Shown here in pieces: positions 52,107-63,556 of a stretch of DNA of 64,000 nucleotides. Origin of the DNA: Massilia sp. IC2-477 (GTDB lineage: Bacteria > Pseudomonadota > Gammaproteobacteria > Burkholderiales > Burkholderiaceae_D); the NCBI RefSeq assembly GCF_020707265.1, contig NZ_JAJFEQ010000004.1, positions 467,743 to 531,742 on the forward strand. Direction: 5' to 3'. The notes beneath the pieces were generated by a model. That model worked only from the letters and a program-made list of their open reading frames with translations. It was not told the origin of the DNA and ran no database searches. Each line of letters begins with the position of its first letter. The stretch's first letter is position 1. The position numbers and the translations under genes are program-made.

Positions 52107-54025
52107 TATTTCTGCGTCCTAAAGAGAAAGTCTTCGTCCGAACCGGGCTGCCCTTCTTCGACGTGCATGCCTTCGTGCAGCGGTACGGTGGTTTCAATCG
52201 GCGACGGCAGCGGGAACGTCGCCGCGCCCTCTTCCGCCGGGCTGGAATGGGTGCGGAACATGGCGAACAGTTCGCGGCCCATGCCGATGTGGCTCTTCGA
52301 CAGGTCGGCCGTCGCCATGCGGCGCGACGCCCAGACCGTGTCCGTCACCAGCGCTTCCAGGGTGCCGCTGGTCGCGTCGACACGGATGATGTCGCCGTCG
52401 CGCACCAGGCCGAGCGGACCGCCGGCCAGGATCTCGGGCGACACGTGGATCGCCGCCGGCACCTTGCCGGACGCGCCCGACATGCGGCCATCGGTCACCA
52501 TCGCCACCTTGTAGCCGGCATCCTGCAGGTTCGACAGCGCCGGCGTCAAGGCGTGCAGTTCCGGCATGCCGTTGGCGCGCGGGCCCTGGAAGCGGATCAC
52601 GGCCACGAAGTCGCGGTTCAGTTCACCGGCCTTGTAGCGCAGCATGAAGTCTTCCTGCGAATCGAAGGTGATGGCCGGAGCCTCGATCACGTGATACTCG
52701 GATTTCACCGCCGAGATCTTCATCACCGCGCGGCCCAGGTTACCCTGCACCAGCACCATGCCGCCATTGTTCGCGAACGGGTTGCTGGCCGGACGCAGCA
52801 CCGCTTCGTCGCCGCTCTGCGCGGGCACGTCGCGCCACACCACGCGGCCGTCTTCGCCCAGGAAAGGCTCCTTGCAGTGGGCGCGCAGGCCGTGGCCGAG
52901 GATGGTGTTGACGTCCTCGTGCGCCAGGCCGGCATCGAGCAGTTCACGGATCACGAAGCCCGGGCCGCCGGCGGCCTGGAAGTGGTTCACGTCGGCTTCG
53001 CCGTTCGGGTAGATCCTGGTGAGCGACGGCACCACCTTCGACAGTTCGTCGAAGTCGTTCCAGTCGATCACGATGCCCGCCGCGCGTGCGATCGCCACCA
53101 GGTGCAGGGTGTGGTTGGTCGAGCCGCCGGTCGCGTGCAGCGCGACGATGGCGTTGACGATGCTCTTTTCGTCGACGATGCGGCCGATCGGCATGTATTC
53201 GCCGCCCTGCTGCGAAATCTTCACGGCCTGGTGCGAGGCAGCTTTGGTCAGCGCGTCGCGCAGCGGGGTGCCCGGGGTGATGAAGGCGGAACCCGGCATG
53301 TGCAGGCCCATCATCTCCATCAGCATCTGGTTGCTGTTGGCGGTGCCGTAGAAGGTACAGGTGCCGGCGCCGTGGTAGGACGCGGATTCGCCCGCCAGCA
53401 GTTCTTCGCGGGTGGCTTCGCCCTTGGCGTAGCGCTGGCGGATCGCCGCCTTTTCCTTGTTCGAGATCCCCGAGGTCATCGGGCCGCCCGGCACGAAGAT
53501 GCCCGGGATGTGGCCGAAGTGCAGCGCGCCGATCAAGAGGCCCGGCACGATCTTGTCGCAGATGCCCAGGTACAGGGCGGCGTCGAACATATTGTGCGAC
53601 ATCGCCACCGCGGTGGCCATGGCGATGGTGTCGCGCGAGAACAGCGACAGTTCCATGCCCGGCTGGCCTTGCGTGACGCCGTCGCACATGGCCGGCACGC
53701 CGCCTGCGAACTGGGCCACGGCGTCGACTTCGCGCACGGCTTCCTTGATCACCTGCGGGAAGTACTCGAAGGGCTGGTGCGCCGACAGCATGTCGTTATA
53801 GGACGAGACGATGGCCACCGACGGCTTCTTGTATTCCTTGAGCTTGAGCTTGTCGTTGGCCGGGAAGGCGGCGAAGCCGTGCGCGAGGTTGGTGCACGAC
53901 AGTGCCCCGCGCTGCACGCCCTGCACGCGGGCGGCTTCCAGATGCGCCAGGTAGGCCGCACGCGAGGGACGGCTGCGCTTGATGATCCGGTTCGTTACCT
54001 GTTCGACTACGGGGTGCAGCGCCAT
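52106..54025 (-). CDS. edd: 6-phosphogluconate dehydratase
   Basis: A 639-residue IlvD/Edd-family enzyme that dehydrates 6-phosphogluconate to KDPG. The iron-sulfur cluster ligands are likely in [28 protein letters not shown] and [16 protein letters not shown]. The C-terminal domain shows [22 protein letters not shown] and GDIIRVDA. The N-terminus, [20 protein letters not shown], is typical of the family. It is divergent from pgi with 226 bases between. A HexR-like half-site (AAATTTTACTACA) lies 29 bases before its start codon. Confidence 0.97.
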   Translation of the reverse strand: MALHPVVEQVTNRIIKRSRPSRAAYLAHLEAARVQGVQRGALSCTNLAHGFAAFPANDKLKLKEYKKPSVAIVSSYNDMLSAHQPFEYFPQVIKEAVREVDAVAQFAGGVPAMCDGVTQGQPGMELSLFSRDTIAMATAVAMSHNMFDAALYLGICDKIVPGLLIGALHFGHIPGIFVPGGPMTSGISNKEKAAIRQRYAKGEATREELLAGESASYHGAGTCTFYGTANSNQMLMEMMGLHMPGSAFITPGTPLRDALTKAASHQAVKISQQGGEYMPIGRIVDEKSIVNAIVALHATGGSTNHTLHLVAIARAAGIVIDWNDFDELSKVVPSLTRIYPNGEADVNHFQAAGGPGFVIRELLDAGLAHEDVNTILGHGLRAHCKEPFLGEDGRVVWRDVPAQSGDEAVLRPASNPFANNGGMVLVQGNLGRAVMKISAVKSEYHVIEAPAITFDSQEDFMLRYKAGELNRDFVAVIRFQGPRANGMPELHALTPALSNLQDAGYKVAMVTDGRMSGASGKVPAAIHVSPEILAGGPLGLVRDGDIIRVDATSGTLEALVTDTVWASRRMATADLSKSHIGMGRELFAMFRTHSSPAEEGAATFPLPSPIETTVPLHEGMHVEEGQPGSDEDFLFRTQK

Positions 54026-54053
54026 GATCGTTCCTTCTTAAATTTAGTATCTG

Positions 54054-54066
54054 AAATTTTACTACA
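54054..54066. promoter_or_regulatory. HexR-like operator of edd-eda
   Basis: AAATTTTACTACA is the complement of TGTAGTAAAATTT, matching the conserved TGTAGTAAATTTAC element at zwf with one extra A in the centre. It lies in the edd promoter region. A weaker related stretch, TTAAATTTAG, is at 54038-54047. Confidence 0.6.
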
Positions 54067-54174
54067 GATTTAAAACCAGCGCAGACAGCGCGATTTCCCT
54101 CTTACCGCTGACTGAACTCGTCAAAAGTGGGGATCCCGCGCAGAAGCGGCCGCTATCAAGGCGACCATTATTTG

Positions 54175-54188
54175 TGTAGTGAATTTAC
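54175..54188. promoter_or_regulatory. HexR-like operator of pgi
   Basis: TGTAGTGAATTTAC differs by one base from the zwf copy TGTAGTAAATTTAC. It lies 64 bases upstream of the pgi start codon, in a notably A/T-rich stretch, where HexR could repress pgi. Confidence 0.65.
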
Positions 54189-54251
54189 GCCTGCTTCCTG
54201 TATTATTCGATAATCTGCACTTGACAATATTGTTCCTTCGACACCGACCTC

Positions 54252-55895
<1,644 letters not shown>

Positions 55896-55913
55896 ACCTA
55901 TCCACTTACATAC

Positions 55914-56810
55914 ATGGCAACGGATAAATTCGAGGTAGTGCACGACGCGCCCATGCTCGTCGGTGAAGCGGCGACCTGGCACGAGGTCGAGTCGGCGCTG
56001 TACTGGGTCGACATCAACGGCTACACGGTCAACCGGGTGCACCCGGCAAGCGGCAAGTATTCGTACTGGAAGATGGCCACCGAGCCGTCGGCGCTGGCCA
56101 TCGACGCCGACAACAACCTGATCGTATCGACGCGCTCGGGCCTGATCTGCCTGAACACGACCAGCGGCAAGGAAACCCCGATCGCCGACGCGCCCTACGA
56201 CACGAAGATCGTGCGCTTCAACGACGGCCGTGTGGACCCGGCGGGCCGCTTCTGGATCGGCACCATGTACGAGCCGCGCGACAAGCCGGCTGCCGAGATG
56301 TACGTGCTCGAGCGCGGCAGCTTGCGCCAGGCCTGGGCCGGCAACATGACCAACTCGAACGGCCTGGCCTGGAGCCTGGACGGACGGACCATGTTCCATG
56401 CCGATACCACCACGCACCGGATCGACTGCTACGACTACGATCCGACCACCGGCGCGCATTCGAACGGGCGCACCATCAAGACCTTCTCGACGGACAAAAG
56501 CGCGGCCGACTACGGCGGCCGTCCGGACGGCGCGACGGTCGACAGCGAAGGCGCCTACTGGGTGGCGATGTTCGAGGGCGGCCGGGTGCTGCGTCTGTCG
56601 CCGCAAGGCGAGATTCTGCGCGAGATCGCCCTGCCGCTGCGCTGCCCGACCTCGGTGGCCTTCGGCGGCCCCGACCTGCGCACGCTCTACATCACCAGCG
56701 CCAGCCATGGCCGCTCGCCCGAGGAGCTGGCGCGCTATCCGCTCAGCGGCAAGCTGCTGTCGATCCGCGTCGACGTCGCCGGGCGAGAAGAGCCGGAATA
56801 CCAGCACTGA
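55914..56810 (+). CDS. SMP-30/gluconolactonase-family protein
   Basis: A 298-residue six-bladed propeller. GEAATWHEVESALYWVDING contains the metal-binding Glu, FNDGRVDPAGRFWIGTM the Asn/Asp site, and NMTNSNGLAWSLDGRTMFHADT and GRPDGATVDSEGAYWVAMFEGG the remaining ligands, so the divalent-metal lactonase site is intact. Family members hydrolyse sugar lactones. Lying behind pgi and near zwf, it may open gluconolactone or, less certainly, 6-phosphogluconolactone, since no DevB-type Pgl is visible. It is followed by a palindromic repeat and the convergent kinase gene. Confidence 0.9.
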   Translation: MATDKFEVVHDAPMLVGEAATWHEVESALYWVDINGYTVNRVHPASGKYSYWKMATEPSALAIDADNNLIVSTRSGLICLNTTSGKETPIADAPYDTKIVRFNDGRVDPAGRFWIGTMYEPRDKPAAEMYVLERGSLRQAWAGNMTNSNGLAWSLDGRTMFHADTTTHRIDCYDYDPTTGAHSNGRTIKTFSTDKSAADYGGRPDGATVDSEGAYWVAMFEGGRVLRLSPQGEILREIALPLRCPTSVAFGGPDLRTLYITSASHGRSPEELARYPLSGKLLSIRVDVAGREEPEYQH

Positions 56811-56820
56811 ACCATTGCTC

Positions 56821-56973
56821 GTAGGGTGGGCGGCTCGCAATCAGGGCCACTGGCCCTGATTACCCCACGCGGTCAAATTACGTATCTCGGCCCGCTCCAT
56901 GGCTTCACATGCTTTGGTTGACCGCGTGGGCGGGAATATAGTCCACTGGACTATATTCCCCCGCCCACCCTAC
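56821..56973. repeat. GTAGGGTGGGCGG-type palindromic repeat, expanded copy
   Basis: The outer arms GTAGGGTGGG and CCCACCCTAC bound 153 bases with three nested inverted repeats: AATCAGGGCCACTGGCCCTGATT-like, GCGGTCAA...TTGACCGC, and GGGAATATAGTCC-A/C-TGGACTATATTCCC (arms described, not quoted whole). The right-hand TAG is also the stop codon of the kinase gene. The copy separates two convergent genes. Confidence 0.72.
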
Positions 56974-59501
56974 AGTTTCGCAGTAATTTCCCGCACTTTG
57001 GCCCTGAAGTCGACCAGGGCGAAAGGCTTGATCATCAGGTGCACCCCTTCCATCAGCCCTTCTTCCGGCGGCGCCGACTCGGCATAGCCGGTGATCAGGA
57101 GCACCCTGGTGCCGGCGCCGCCGGCGCGCGCGGCTTCGGCCAGCTGGCGGCCGTTCATCCCGCCCGGCAGGCCGATGTCGGTCACCAGCAAGTCGACGTG
57201 GTCGATGTGGCGCAGCTTGGCCAGCGCCGTGCTGGCGTCCCCTGCCTCGAACACCGTGTGCCCTTCGTCGCGCAGGACTTCGGACAGGACTTCGCGCAGC
57301 GAGGCTTCGTCGTCGACCAGCATGATGGTCAGTTCGCGCGAGGGGCTTGCCTCCTGCGGCAGGACGGTCGCGACGCGTGCCGACTGCGTCTCTCCCGTGT
57401 AGCGCTCCAGGTCGATGTGCAGCGCGGTGCCCTCGCCCGGCGTCGAGGCGATGCTCACCTGGCCGTTGCTCTGCTTGACGAAGCCGAACACCATCGACAG
57501 GCCCAGCCCCGTGCCCTGCCCGATCGGCTTGGTCGTGAAGAAGGGCTCGAAGGCGCGCGCCGCCGTCTCCGCATCCATGCCGAAGCCGTTGTCGATCACG
57601 CTGATGCGCAGGTAACCGTTGGACATCAGTCCGGACACGGCGCCGCGGCGGTCCGGCTCCACGTCGGACGTGGCGATCTCGAGCCGGCCGCCGCGCGGCA
57701 TGGCGTCGCGCGCATTGATGGCCAGGTTCAGGATCGCGTTCTCCAGCTGGTGCGGGTCGCACAGCGTCATCCGCCAGCGGCTCTCGAGCCTGAACTCGAC
57801 CGCGATGCCGGGCCCCATGGTGTGGGTGACCAGGTCGGCCATCGAGCGTACCAGCTCGTTGACATCGGTCGGCCGCGGCTCGAGCGTCTGGCGGCGCGCG
57901 AAGGCCAGCAGGCGGTGGGTCAGCGTGGCGGCGCGCTGGGCCGCCTGCTGGGCGCCGTCGAGGTAGCGCGGCAGCACCTCCATGCGGCCGGCGTTGTAGT
58001 GGAAGCGCCCCAGCTCCAGATTGCCCACCACCCCCGCCAGCATGTTGTTGAAGTCGTGCGCCAGTCCGCCGGTAAGCTGGCCGATCGCTTCCATCTTCTG
58101 CGCCTGGCGCAGGGCTTCTTCCGCGTGGTGCAGCGCTTCCTGGCCCTGCTTTTCCTCGGTCACGTCGCGCCCGGCCATGTACAGCAGGCGCCCCTGCGGC
58201 ACCACGGTCCAGGACAGCCAGCGGTAGCTACCGTTGCGGTGGCGGGTACGGATTTCATAGCGGGTGATGGTCTTGCCGGCCGCCAGCTGGGCCACCACGC
58301 CGAGGAGCTCCTCGCGCTGCTCCGGGTGGGCGAACTCGGTAAACGGGGTCGCGCGCAGCTCTTCCTCGGTCCAGCCCACGGCCTGCGTGATCGCCGGGTT
58401 CGCGCTGACGAAGTAGCCGTCGGTCGATGCGACCGCCAGCAGTTCCTGCGCCATGTCCCACAGGCGGTCGCGCTCGGCGGTGCGTTCGCCCAGCAGCGCC
58501 TCCAGCTGCGCATTGGCCTCGCGCAGCGCGGCTTCGGCGCGCGCCCGCTCGACCGCGTTCCAGACCCGCTCGGCGACGTCCTCGGCCAGCGCGATTTCAT
58601 ACGGTGTCCAGGCACGCGGCTGGTGGTGGTTGACGATCAGCATGCTGGTCAGTCGCCCGCCGCGCAGCACCGGCACGCTGAGCTCGGCGCGCGTGTCGAT
58701 CGCCAGGAAGCTGGCGGCCGTAGCGGGCTCGCACTGGCCCAGTTCGGCCTCGATGTCGGCCAGCACGCTGGTCTGCCCGGCGCGCAGGCGCGCGATCACG
58801 CTGCCGAATTCCTCCGTCTGGAATGAGCCCAGCAGTTCATGCATCGGCGCTGCGGTGTAATTCGTGTGGAAGATGCCATCGCTGCCTTCCTCGGCCATCT
58901 CGCAAAACAGCACGCGTCCGGCGCCGAGTTCCTCGCCCAGCAGGCGGCTGGCGCGCCGCATCACCTCCAGCGGATCAGACAGGCCCCGCAGCTGGTCGGC
59001 CATCCTGACCTGCAGTGCCTGCCGGCGCTCGGTGGTGACGCGGCGCGTGGTGTCGGTGCCGGTCCCGTACAGCCCGACGATGCTGCCGTCATCGGCGTGG
59101 ATGGGCGAATACGAAAAGGTAAACCAGGTCTGCTCGTGGCAGCCGTTGCGGAACATCACCAGCGGCATGTCCTCGATATAGATCGATTCCCCCGCCAGTG
59201 ACCGTTCGATCAGGGGTGCAAGCTGCGGCCACAGTTCGGGCCAGACCTCGCGGAAGGGCCGGCCAAGCGCAGATGGATGCTTGTCCTGCAAGAACTCGAC
59301 ATAGGGCTGGTTGTAGAGCATGCCCAGCTCCGGCCCCCAGAACACGAACATCGGATGGCGCGCATCGAGCATCAGCCGCACCACGATCCGGATCGCCGGC
59401 GGCCACGTGTCCGGCGCGCCCAGCACCGACGATGCCCAGTCGTGCTGGTGCAGGCGGATGCGCAGTTCCTCGGACCACGTGGACAAGGGGGCAGAAAACA
59501 T
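56970..59501 (-). CDS. Hybrid sensor histidine kinase (PAS-GAF-PAS-HisKA-HATPase-REC)
   Basis: An 843-residue cytoplasmic hybrid kinase. The order is a PAS-like domain (about 35-155, FVFWGPELGMLYNQPY), a GAF domain (about 175-320), a short coiled coil, a PAS domain (about 345-450), and HisKA with phospho-accepting His482 in GGLAHDFNNMLAG. The HATPase follows (NAILNLAINARDAMP, DNGFGMD, GQGTGLGLSM), then a C-terminal receiver (MLVDDEAS, LLVTDIGLPGGMNG, MIKPF). Such proteins pass phosphate to a phosphotransfer protein or partner regulator; no partner is adjacent. ATG 59501 starts at the PAS domain; in-frame sequence to 59582 lacks support. It lies between the pgi and zwf halves of the sugar locus. 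Confidence 0.93.
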   Translation of the reverse strand: MFSAPLSTWSEELRIRLHQHDWASSVLGAPDTWPPAIRIVVRLMLDARHPMFVFWGPELGMLYNQPYVEFLQDKHPSALGRPFREVWPELWPQLAPLIERSLAGESIYIEDMPLVMFRNGCHEQTWFTFSYSPIHADDGSIVGLYGTGTDTTRRVTTERRQALQVRMADQLRGLSDPLEVMRRASRLLGEELGAGRVLFCEMAEEGSDGIFHTNYTAAPMHELLGSFQTEEFGSVIARLRAGQTSVLADIEAELGQCEPATAASFLAIDTRAELSVPVLRGGRLTSMLIVNHHQPRAWTPYEIALAEDVAERVWNAVERARAEAALREANAQLEALLGERTAERDRLWDMAQELLAVASTDGYFVSANPAITQAVGWTEEELRATPFTEFAHPEQREELLGVVAQLAAGKTITRYEIRTRHRNGSYRWLSWTVVPQGRLLYMAGRDVTEEKQGQEALHHAEEALRQAQKMEAIGQLTGGLAHDFNNMLAGVVGNLELGRFHYNAGRMEVLPRYLDGAQQAAQRAATLTHRLLAFARRQTLEPRPTDVNELVRSMADLVTHTMGPGIAVEFRLESRWRMTLCDPHQLENAILNLAINARDAMPRGGRLEIATSDVEPDRRGAVSGLMSNGYLRISVIDNGFGMDAETAARAFEPFFTTKPIGQGTGLGLSMVFGFVKQSNGQVSIASTPGEGTALHIDLERYTGETQSARVATVLPQEASPSRELTIMLVDDEASLREVLSEVLRDEGHTVFEAGDASTALAKLRHIDHVDLLVTDIGLPGGMNGRQLAEAARAGGAGTRVLLITGYAESAPPEEGLMEGVHLMIKPFALVDFRAKVREITAKL

Positions 59502-59656
59502 CAGGGCCTTTTGAGTGAGCCGCCGGCAGCACGCGCACCGGCAGTGTGCATTTGTGACATTGTAACGATCACTTGCCGACACCCTGTTTCGCTAGGGCGG
59601 GCCAGCGCCTGCCGCTCTGCAAATATGGCACCATGGCGCAGGCCGCCGACAGGTTG

Positions 59657-59703
59657 CGTAGTAAATTTACTTGCAAAGTCAATATCTGTGTAGTAAATTT
59701 ACA
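59657..59703. promoter_or_regulatory. Tandem HexR-like operators of zwf
   Basis: GTAAATTTAC occurs twice, at 59661-59670 and 59693-59702, 32 bases apart (about three helical turns). The flanks are GTAGTAAATTTACTTGC and TGTAGTAAATTTACA. The spacing puts both on the same face of the helix, suiting cooperative binding. The second is 37 bases before the zwf ATG. Confidence 0.75.
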
Positions 59704-59739
59704 ACCGCGCTTTCACCCTCTTCAGCACCGATATCCACC

Positions 59740-61209
59740 ATGGCCCTTCTTGACTTCGACCTCGTTTTCTTTGGCGGCAGCGGCGACCTTGCGATGCGCA
59801 AGCTGCTTCCCGCCATGTACGCGCGCGACCTCTGCAACGACCTGCCGGACACGGCGCGCATCATCTGCGTCGGCCGCGACGACTCCACCCAGGAAGACTT
59901 CCTGCAGTTCATCGAAAAGAACTCGAAACCGCACATCAAGGAGCCGCCCACGGATGAAGCCTGGGCCCGCTTCCTGAAGCGTATCGTCTACGTCTCGCTC
60001 AACGCCACCGACGTCGCCAGCTTCGCGCCGCTGGCCGAGGCCCTGCGCAAGGACGAAGGGCTGACCCGCGTCTACTACCTGGCCACCCCGCCGCACCTGT
60101 TCGCGACCATCTGCGACAACCTGGCCAAGACCAGCCTGGTCACGCCGAATTCGCGCGTGGTGCTGGAAAAGCCGCTGGGACGCGACCTGGCCTCGGCCAA
60201 GCAGATCAACGCCGACGTCGGCAAGGTCTTCGCCGAATCGCAGATCTACCGCATCGACCACTACCTGGGCAAGGAAACGGTGCAGAATCTGCTGGCCCTG
60301 CGCTTCGGGAACATCCTGTTCGAACCGCTGTGGCGCCGCGAGTACATCTCGGACGTGCAGATCACCATCGCCGAGAAGATCGGCGTGGGCAACCGCCTGG
60401 GCTATTACGACACCTCGGGCGCGCTGCGCGACATGCTGCAGAACCACCTGCTGCAGCTGCTGTGCATCGTGGCGATGGAGACCCCCAGCTCGATCGCGCC
60501 GGACGCCGTGCGCGACGCCAAGCTGCAGGTGCTGCGCTCCCTGAAGCGCTTCACCCCGACCACCCTGTCCCAGAACATCGTGCGCGGCCAGTATCGTGCC
60601 GGCCACATCGACGGCCAGGCGGTGCCCGGCTACCGCGACGAACCGGGCGCCCCGAAGGGCTCGCGCACCGAGACCTTCGTTGCCATGAAGGCCGAGATCG
60701 ACACCTGGCGCTGGGCCGGCGTGCCCTTCTACCTGCGCACCGGCAAGCGCATGGCCGACCGCCTGGCCGAGATCGTGGTGCGCTTCAAGCAGATCCCGCA
60801 CTCGATCTTCAACCAGCCAACCTCCAGCTTCCAGCCGAACAGCCTGGTGATCCGCCTGCAGCCGGACGAAGGCCTGTCGATGAACCTGATGGCCAAGACC
60901 CCGGGCGACTCGATGCGCCTGAAGCAGGCCGAACTCGAACTCGACTTCCGCGAGCAGTTCACCAGCCCGCGCATGGAAGCCTACGAGCGCCTGCTGGTCG
61001 ACGTGCTGCGCGGCCAGCTGACCCTGTTCATGCGCGGCGACGAGCTGGAAGCGGCCTGGGAATGGGTCGAACCGATCCTGGAATACTGGGAGCAGGACGA
61101 CAGCGCGCCGGTGCCCTACACCTCCGGCACCTGGGGCCCGGCCGCCTCGAGCGCCCTGATCGGGCGCGACGGGCTGCAGTGGCGCGAAGAAGTGCTGCCC
61201 GAAGACTGA
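59740..61209 (+). CDS. zwf: Glucose-6-phosphate 1-dehydrogenase
   Basis: A 489-residue enzyme oxidising glucose-6-phosphate to 6-phosphogluconolactone, entry point of the Entner-Doudoroff and pentose phosphate routes. FFGGSGDLAMRKLLPA is the NADP-binding loop, RIDHYLGKETVQNL (171-184) the substrate-binding and active-site signature, and MLQNHLLQLL contains the catalytic His. ATG 59740 fits the family start; the frame is open a little further upstream, into the operators. hexR follows after 12 bases and is probably co-transcribed, so HexR would repress its own operon. Confidence 0.97.
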   Translation: MALLDFDLVFFGGSGDLAMRKLLPAMYARDLCNDLPDTARIICVGRDDSTQEDFLQFIEKNSKPHIKEPPTDEAWARFLKRIVYVSLNATDVASFAPLAEALRKDEGLTRVYYLATPPHLFATICDNLAKTSLVTPNSRVVLEKPLGRDLASAKQINADVGKVFAESQIYRIDHYLGKETVQNLLALRFGNILFEPLWRREYISDVQITIAEKIGVGNRLGYYDTSGALRDMLQNHLLQLLCIVAMETPSSIAPDAVRDAKLQVLRSLKRFTPTTLSQNIVRGQYRAGHIDGQAVPGYRDEPGAPKGSRTETFVAMKAEIDTWRWAGVPFYLRTGKRMADRLAEIVVRFKQIPHSIFNQPTSSFQPNSLVIRLQPDEGLSMNLMAKTPGDSMRLKQAELELDFREQFTSPRMEAYERLLVDVLRGQLTLFMRGDELEAAWEWVEPILEYWEQDDSAPVPYTSGTWGPAASSALIGRDGLQWREEVLPED

Positions 61210-61221
61210 GCGGGACACGCC

Positions 61222-62076
61222 ATGCTGCTCGATTCCATCCGCACCCAGCTCGACTCGCTCTCGAAATCCGAGCGCAAGGTGGCGCTCGCGGTGCTGGCGG
61301 CGCCCGCCAATACCGTCAGCCAGAACATCACGGCCCTGGCCAAGAGCGCCCAGGTGTCGGAGCCGACCGTGGTGCGTTTCTGCCGCACCCTCGGCTACGA
61401 CGGCTGGCACGAGTTCAAGCTCAAGCTGGCCCAGGGCCTGGCGCTGGCGCTGCCGGGCGCGAACGAGCAGCCGGCGCCGGACGACCTGGCGTCCGACCTG
61501 GTGAACAAGATCTGTAGCCGCTCGATCAACACCCTGCTCGACCTGCGCAACAACCTCAAGCCGGAACTGGTCCAGAAGGCGCTCGACATCCTGTCTCGCG
61601 CCAACAAGATCGAGTTCTACGGCCAGGGCTCTTCCGGTTTCGTGGCGGCCGACGCCCAGCATAAATTCTTCCGCTCGGGCGTGCCCACCGTGGCCTACAC
61701 CGACCCGGCGATCCACTCGATCGCGGCGGCGCTGCTGCGCCAGGGCGACGCGGTGGTGGCGATTTCGCAGCGCGGCAACAATCCGGCACTGACCCGCTCT
61801 GCAAAACTGGCGCGCCGCGGTGGCGCCGACGTGATCGTGCTGGCGCCTTCGGGCACGCCGCTGGCCGAGATCGCGACCCTGTTCATCCCGATCGACCTGG
61901 TGTTCGCGATCGACCCCTACACGCCGATCTCGGCGCGCCTGGCCTACCTGGTCGTGATCGACGTGCTGGCTGTCGGCCTGGCGCTGCAGCGCGGGCCGGA
62001 ATTCCGCAAGAAGATGCAGAACGCCCAGAAGGCGCTGCAGGAATTCGACATGCAGTTCGATTCCTTCATCGGCTGA
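61222..62076 (+). CDS. hexR: HexR, RpiR-family repressor of sugar catabolism genes
   Basis: A 284-residue RpiR-family regulator. The N-terminal HTH (SQNITALAKSAQVSEPTVVR, then FCRTLGYDGWHEFKL) is followed by a SIS domain (about 125-260; FYGQGSSGFVAADAQHKF, RGNNPALTRSAKLARRGGAD). HexR proteins bind KDPG and release DNA when sugar is metabolised. Sites of the GTAGTAAATTTAC type before zwf, pgi and edd in this window support the name. It is downstream of zwf, with a hairpin terminator 18 bases after its stop. Confidence 0.94.
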   Translation: MLLDSIRTQLDSLSKSERKVALAVLAAPANTVSQNITALAKSAQVSEPTVVRFCRTLGYDGWHEFKLKLAQGLALALPGANEQPAPDDLASDLVNKICSRSINTLLDLRNNLKPELVQKALDILSRANKIEFYGQGSSGFVAADAQHKFFRSGVPTVAYTDPAIHSIAAALLRQGDAVVAISQRGNNPALTRSAKLARRGGADVIVLAPSGTPLAEIATLFIPIDLVFAIDPYTPISARLAYLVVIDVLAVGLALQRGPEFRKKMQNAQKALQEFDMQFDSFIG

Positions 62077-62093
62077 TTAGCCAAGAACGCCGA

Positions 62094-62118
62094 AAACACT
62101 CCTGTCGCAGGCGTGTTT
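62094..62118. terminator. Bidirectional-type terminator between hexR and the NHL lipoprotein
   Basis: AAACAC-T-CCTG pairs with CAGG-C-GTGTTT around a TCG loop. T-runs follow on both strands (TTT on plus, TTTT on minus). It lies between two convergent genes. Confidence 0.65.
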
Positions 62119-62130
62119 CCATTGTCTGCA

Positions 62131-63464
62131 TCAGTCAATTCGGACCTTGCTCAACTGCGCATACGATTGCAAGATCACGACGCCAGGAATGCCAGCATAG
62201 AGTGACACGATGGCGTTTTGAGGTTGCATTCCAGTAAAACCCAGAGAGCTTGCCACTGTAGTTGCAACGCCGGATGGCGTAATTTTTCTCAGCTGCCCCC
62301 TACTTCCGAGCTTGTACAGATTGCCGTCAGCATCAATGGTCATTGGGCTATTGCCGCTGAAAACGGCGGCGTTGCCCGTGCCATCGATATCGTCGAGGAA
62401 GTCGAAGTTCCGGCTGGTTCGACCGGCAAGCGTCGTGACCTGGCCTGCAGGGGTGATCTTCCGGATCAGCGCTTGGTCGCTGACGTACAGGTTCCCCGCT
62501 TTGTCGGTAACGATTGCAGCCGGTCCCATGAATCGTGCCTGCGTGCCAAGGCCGTCGATTGGATTTTTCCGGTCGGCGCAGGTCGCTCCCGGCGGGGTGC
62601 CGGCTTCGCAACCGCCTCCTGCCAAGGTCGAGAAAGAACCGTCGGGCGCGATCCTGCGCACCCTCGAGCCATCGGTCGCATACACAGCACCGTCTGGCGC
62701 CACCGCGAGGTCCAATGTATAAGCGGTGGCGACGCCAGAGGAGCCATCGACCGTTCCTGTTGCAGCCTCATATGGCGCGGTTTGCGTCAACGTGGACACC
62801 GTCCTGTTGTCTGCGATACGGCGGATCGCATATGCGGAGGCATTGAGTTTGTCCACAACGTACAGTACCCGGTTCGGGCCAAAGGCTAGCGAAATCGGTT
62901 CGCCTACATGCGCATAGGTCGTGATGCTGCCGTCCGTCGCCACCTTCTTGATTTCCGACACGGGCGAAGAATAAGCAAGGTAAAGATTGCCGGATTCATC
63001 GGCTGCTGAGGCAACGGGTCGCGGTCCCGCAAGAGAGGGCGGGTCGCCGAAAAGAACATTCCATGTGACCGGCAGGGTAACCCAAGGCACTGGCACTGGC
63101 GATGGCTTCACCTTCAACTCGATCGAGCTCGAGATGCCGCCTGCGCTGGCCGTGATCGTGACCTTGTCCGCATTCAGATCCGGAGGGGTTGCATAGGCGG
63201 CGATCGGCTTGTCTGGGAGGGTATACAGGTTGTCGCCAATACTCGCCTTCGGCGTCACCGACCAGACAACCGGCCCCGAGGTGCCCGTCAGTGTTGGGTG
63301 ATCTCGACCGCCGCACCGTTCAGCATGACTGACGTCGCCGAAGGGGCCAGCGCGATCGTCGGGGCAGGAGGCGGAGATGGCACGGGCGGGGCGTCGTCCT
63401 TGCCGCCACCGCATGCCGCCAGGAGTACAACGGAGCATAGCGCAAGCTGGCGTGCAGTGATCAT
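62131..63464 (-). pseudogene. NHL-repeat lipoprotein, frameshifted near its N-terminus
   Basis: ATG 63464 starts MITARQLALCSVVLLAACGG, a clear lipoprotein signal, then a Pro-rich linker and VMLNGAAVEIT. After that the frame reaches a stop. The rest of the protein (PTLTGTSGPVVWSV, an Ig-like region, then NHL/propeller repeats such as LDLAVAPDGAVYATDGSRVR and GPAAIVTDKAGNLYVSD) continues one base out of frame to 62131. Restoring one G to the GGG run at 63296-63298 (minus-strand C-run) makes a single 444-residue protein. It is probably an outer-membrane lipoprotein exposed to the periplasm or surface. Its function is unknown. The shift may be real or a sequencing error. Confidence 0.8.
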
Positions 63465-63556
63465 GACAATCTTTCGTTAAATGGCCGTCATCAGCATCTT
63501 ACACATTCGGTGCGGCGCAAAACTCACAAAAACACGCACAGGCCCACCGGCCGCGC

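Noticed and set aside
52163..54073. A 636-residue plus-strand frame opposite edd
   Set aside because: edd is complete and coupled to eda; this frame is His/Val/Arg-rich antisense noise.
59722..61716. A 664-residue minus-strand frame opposite zwf and hexR
   Set aside because: zwf and hexR are intact; the frame has no domain similarity.
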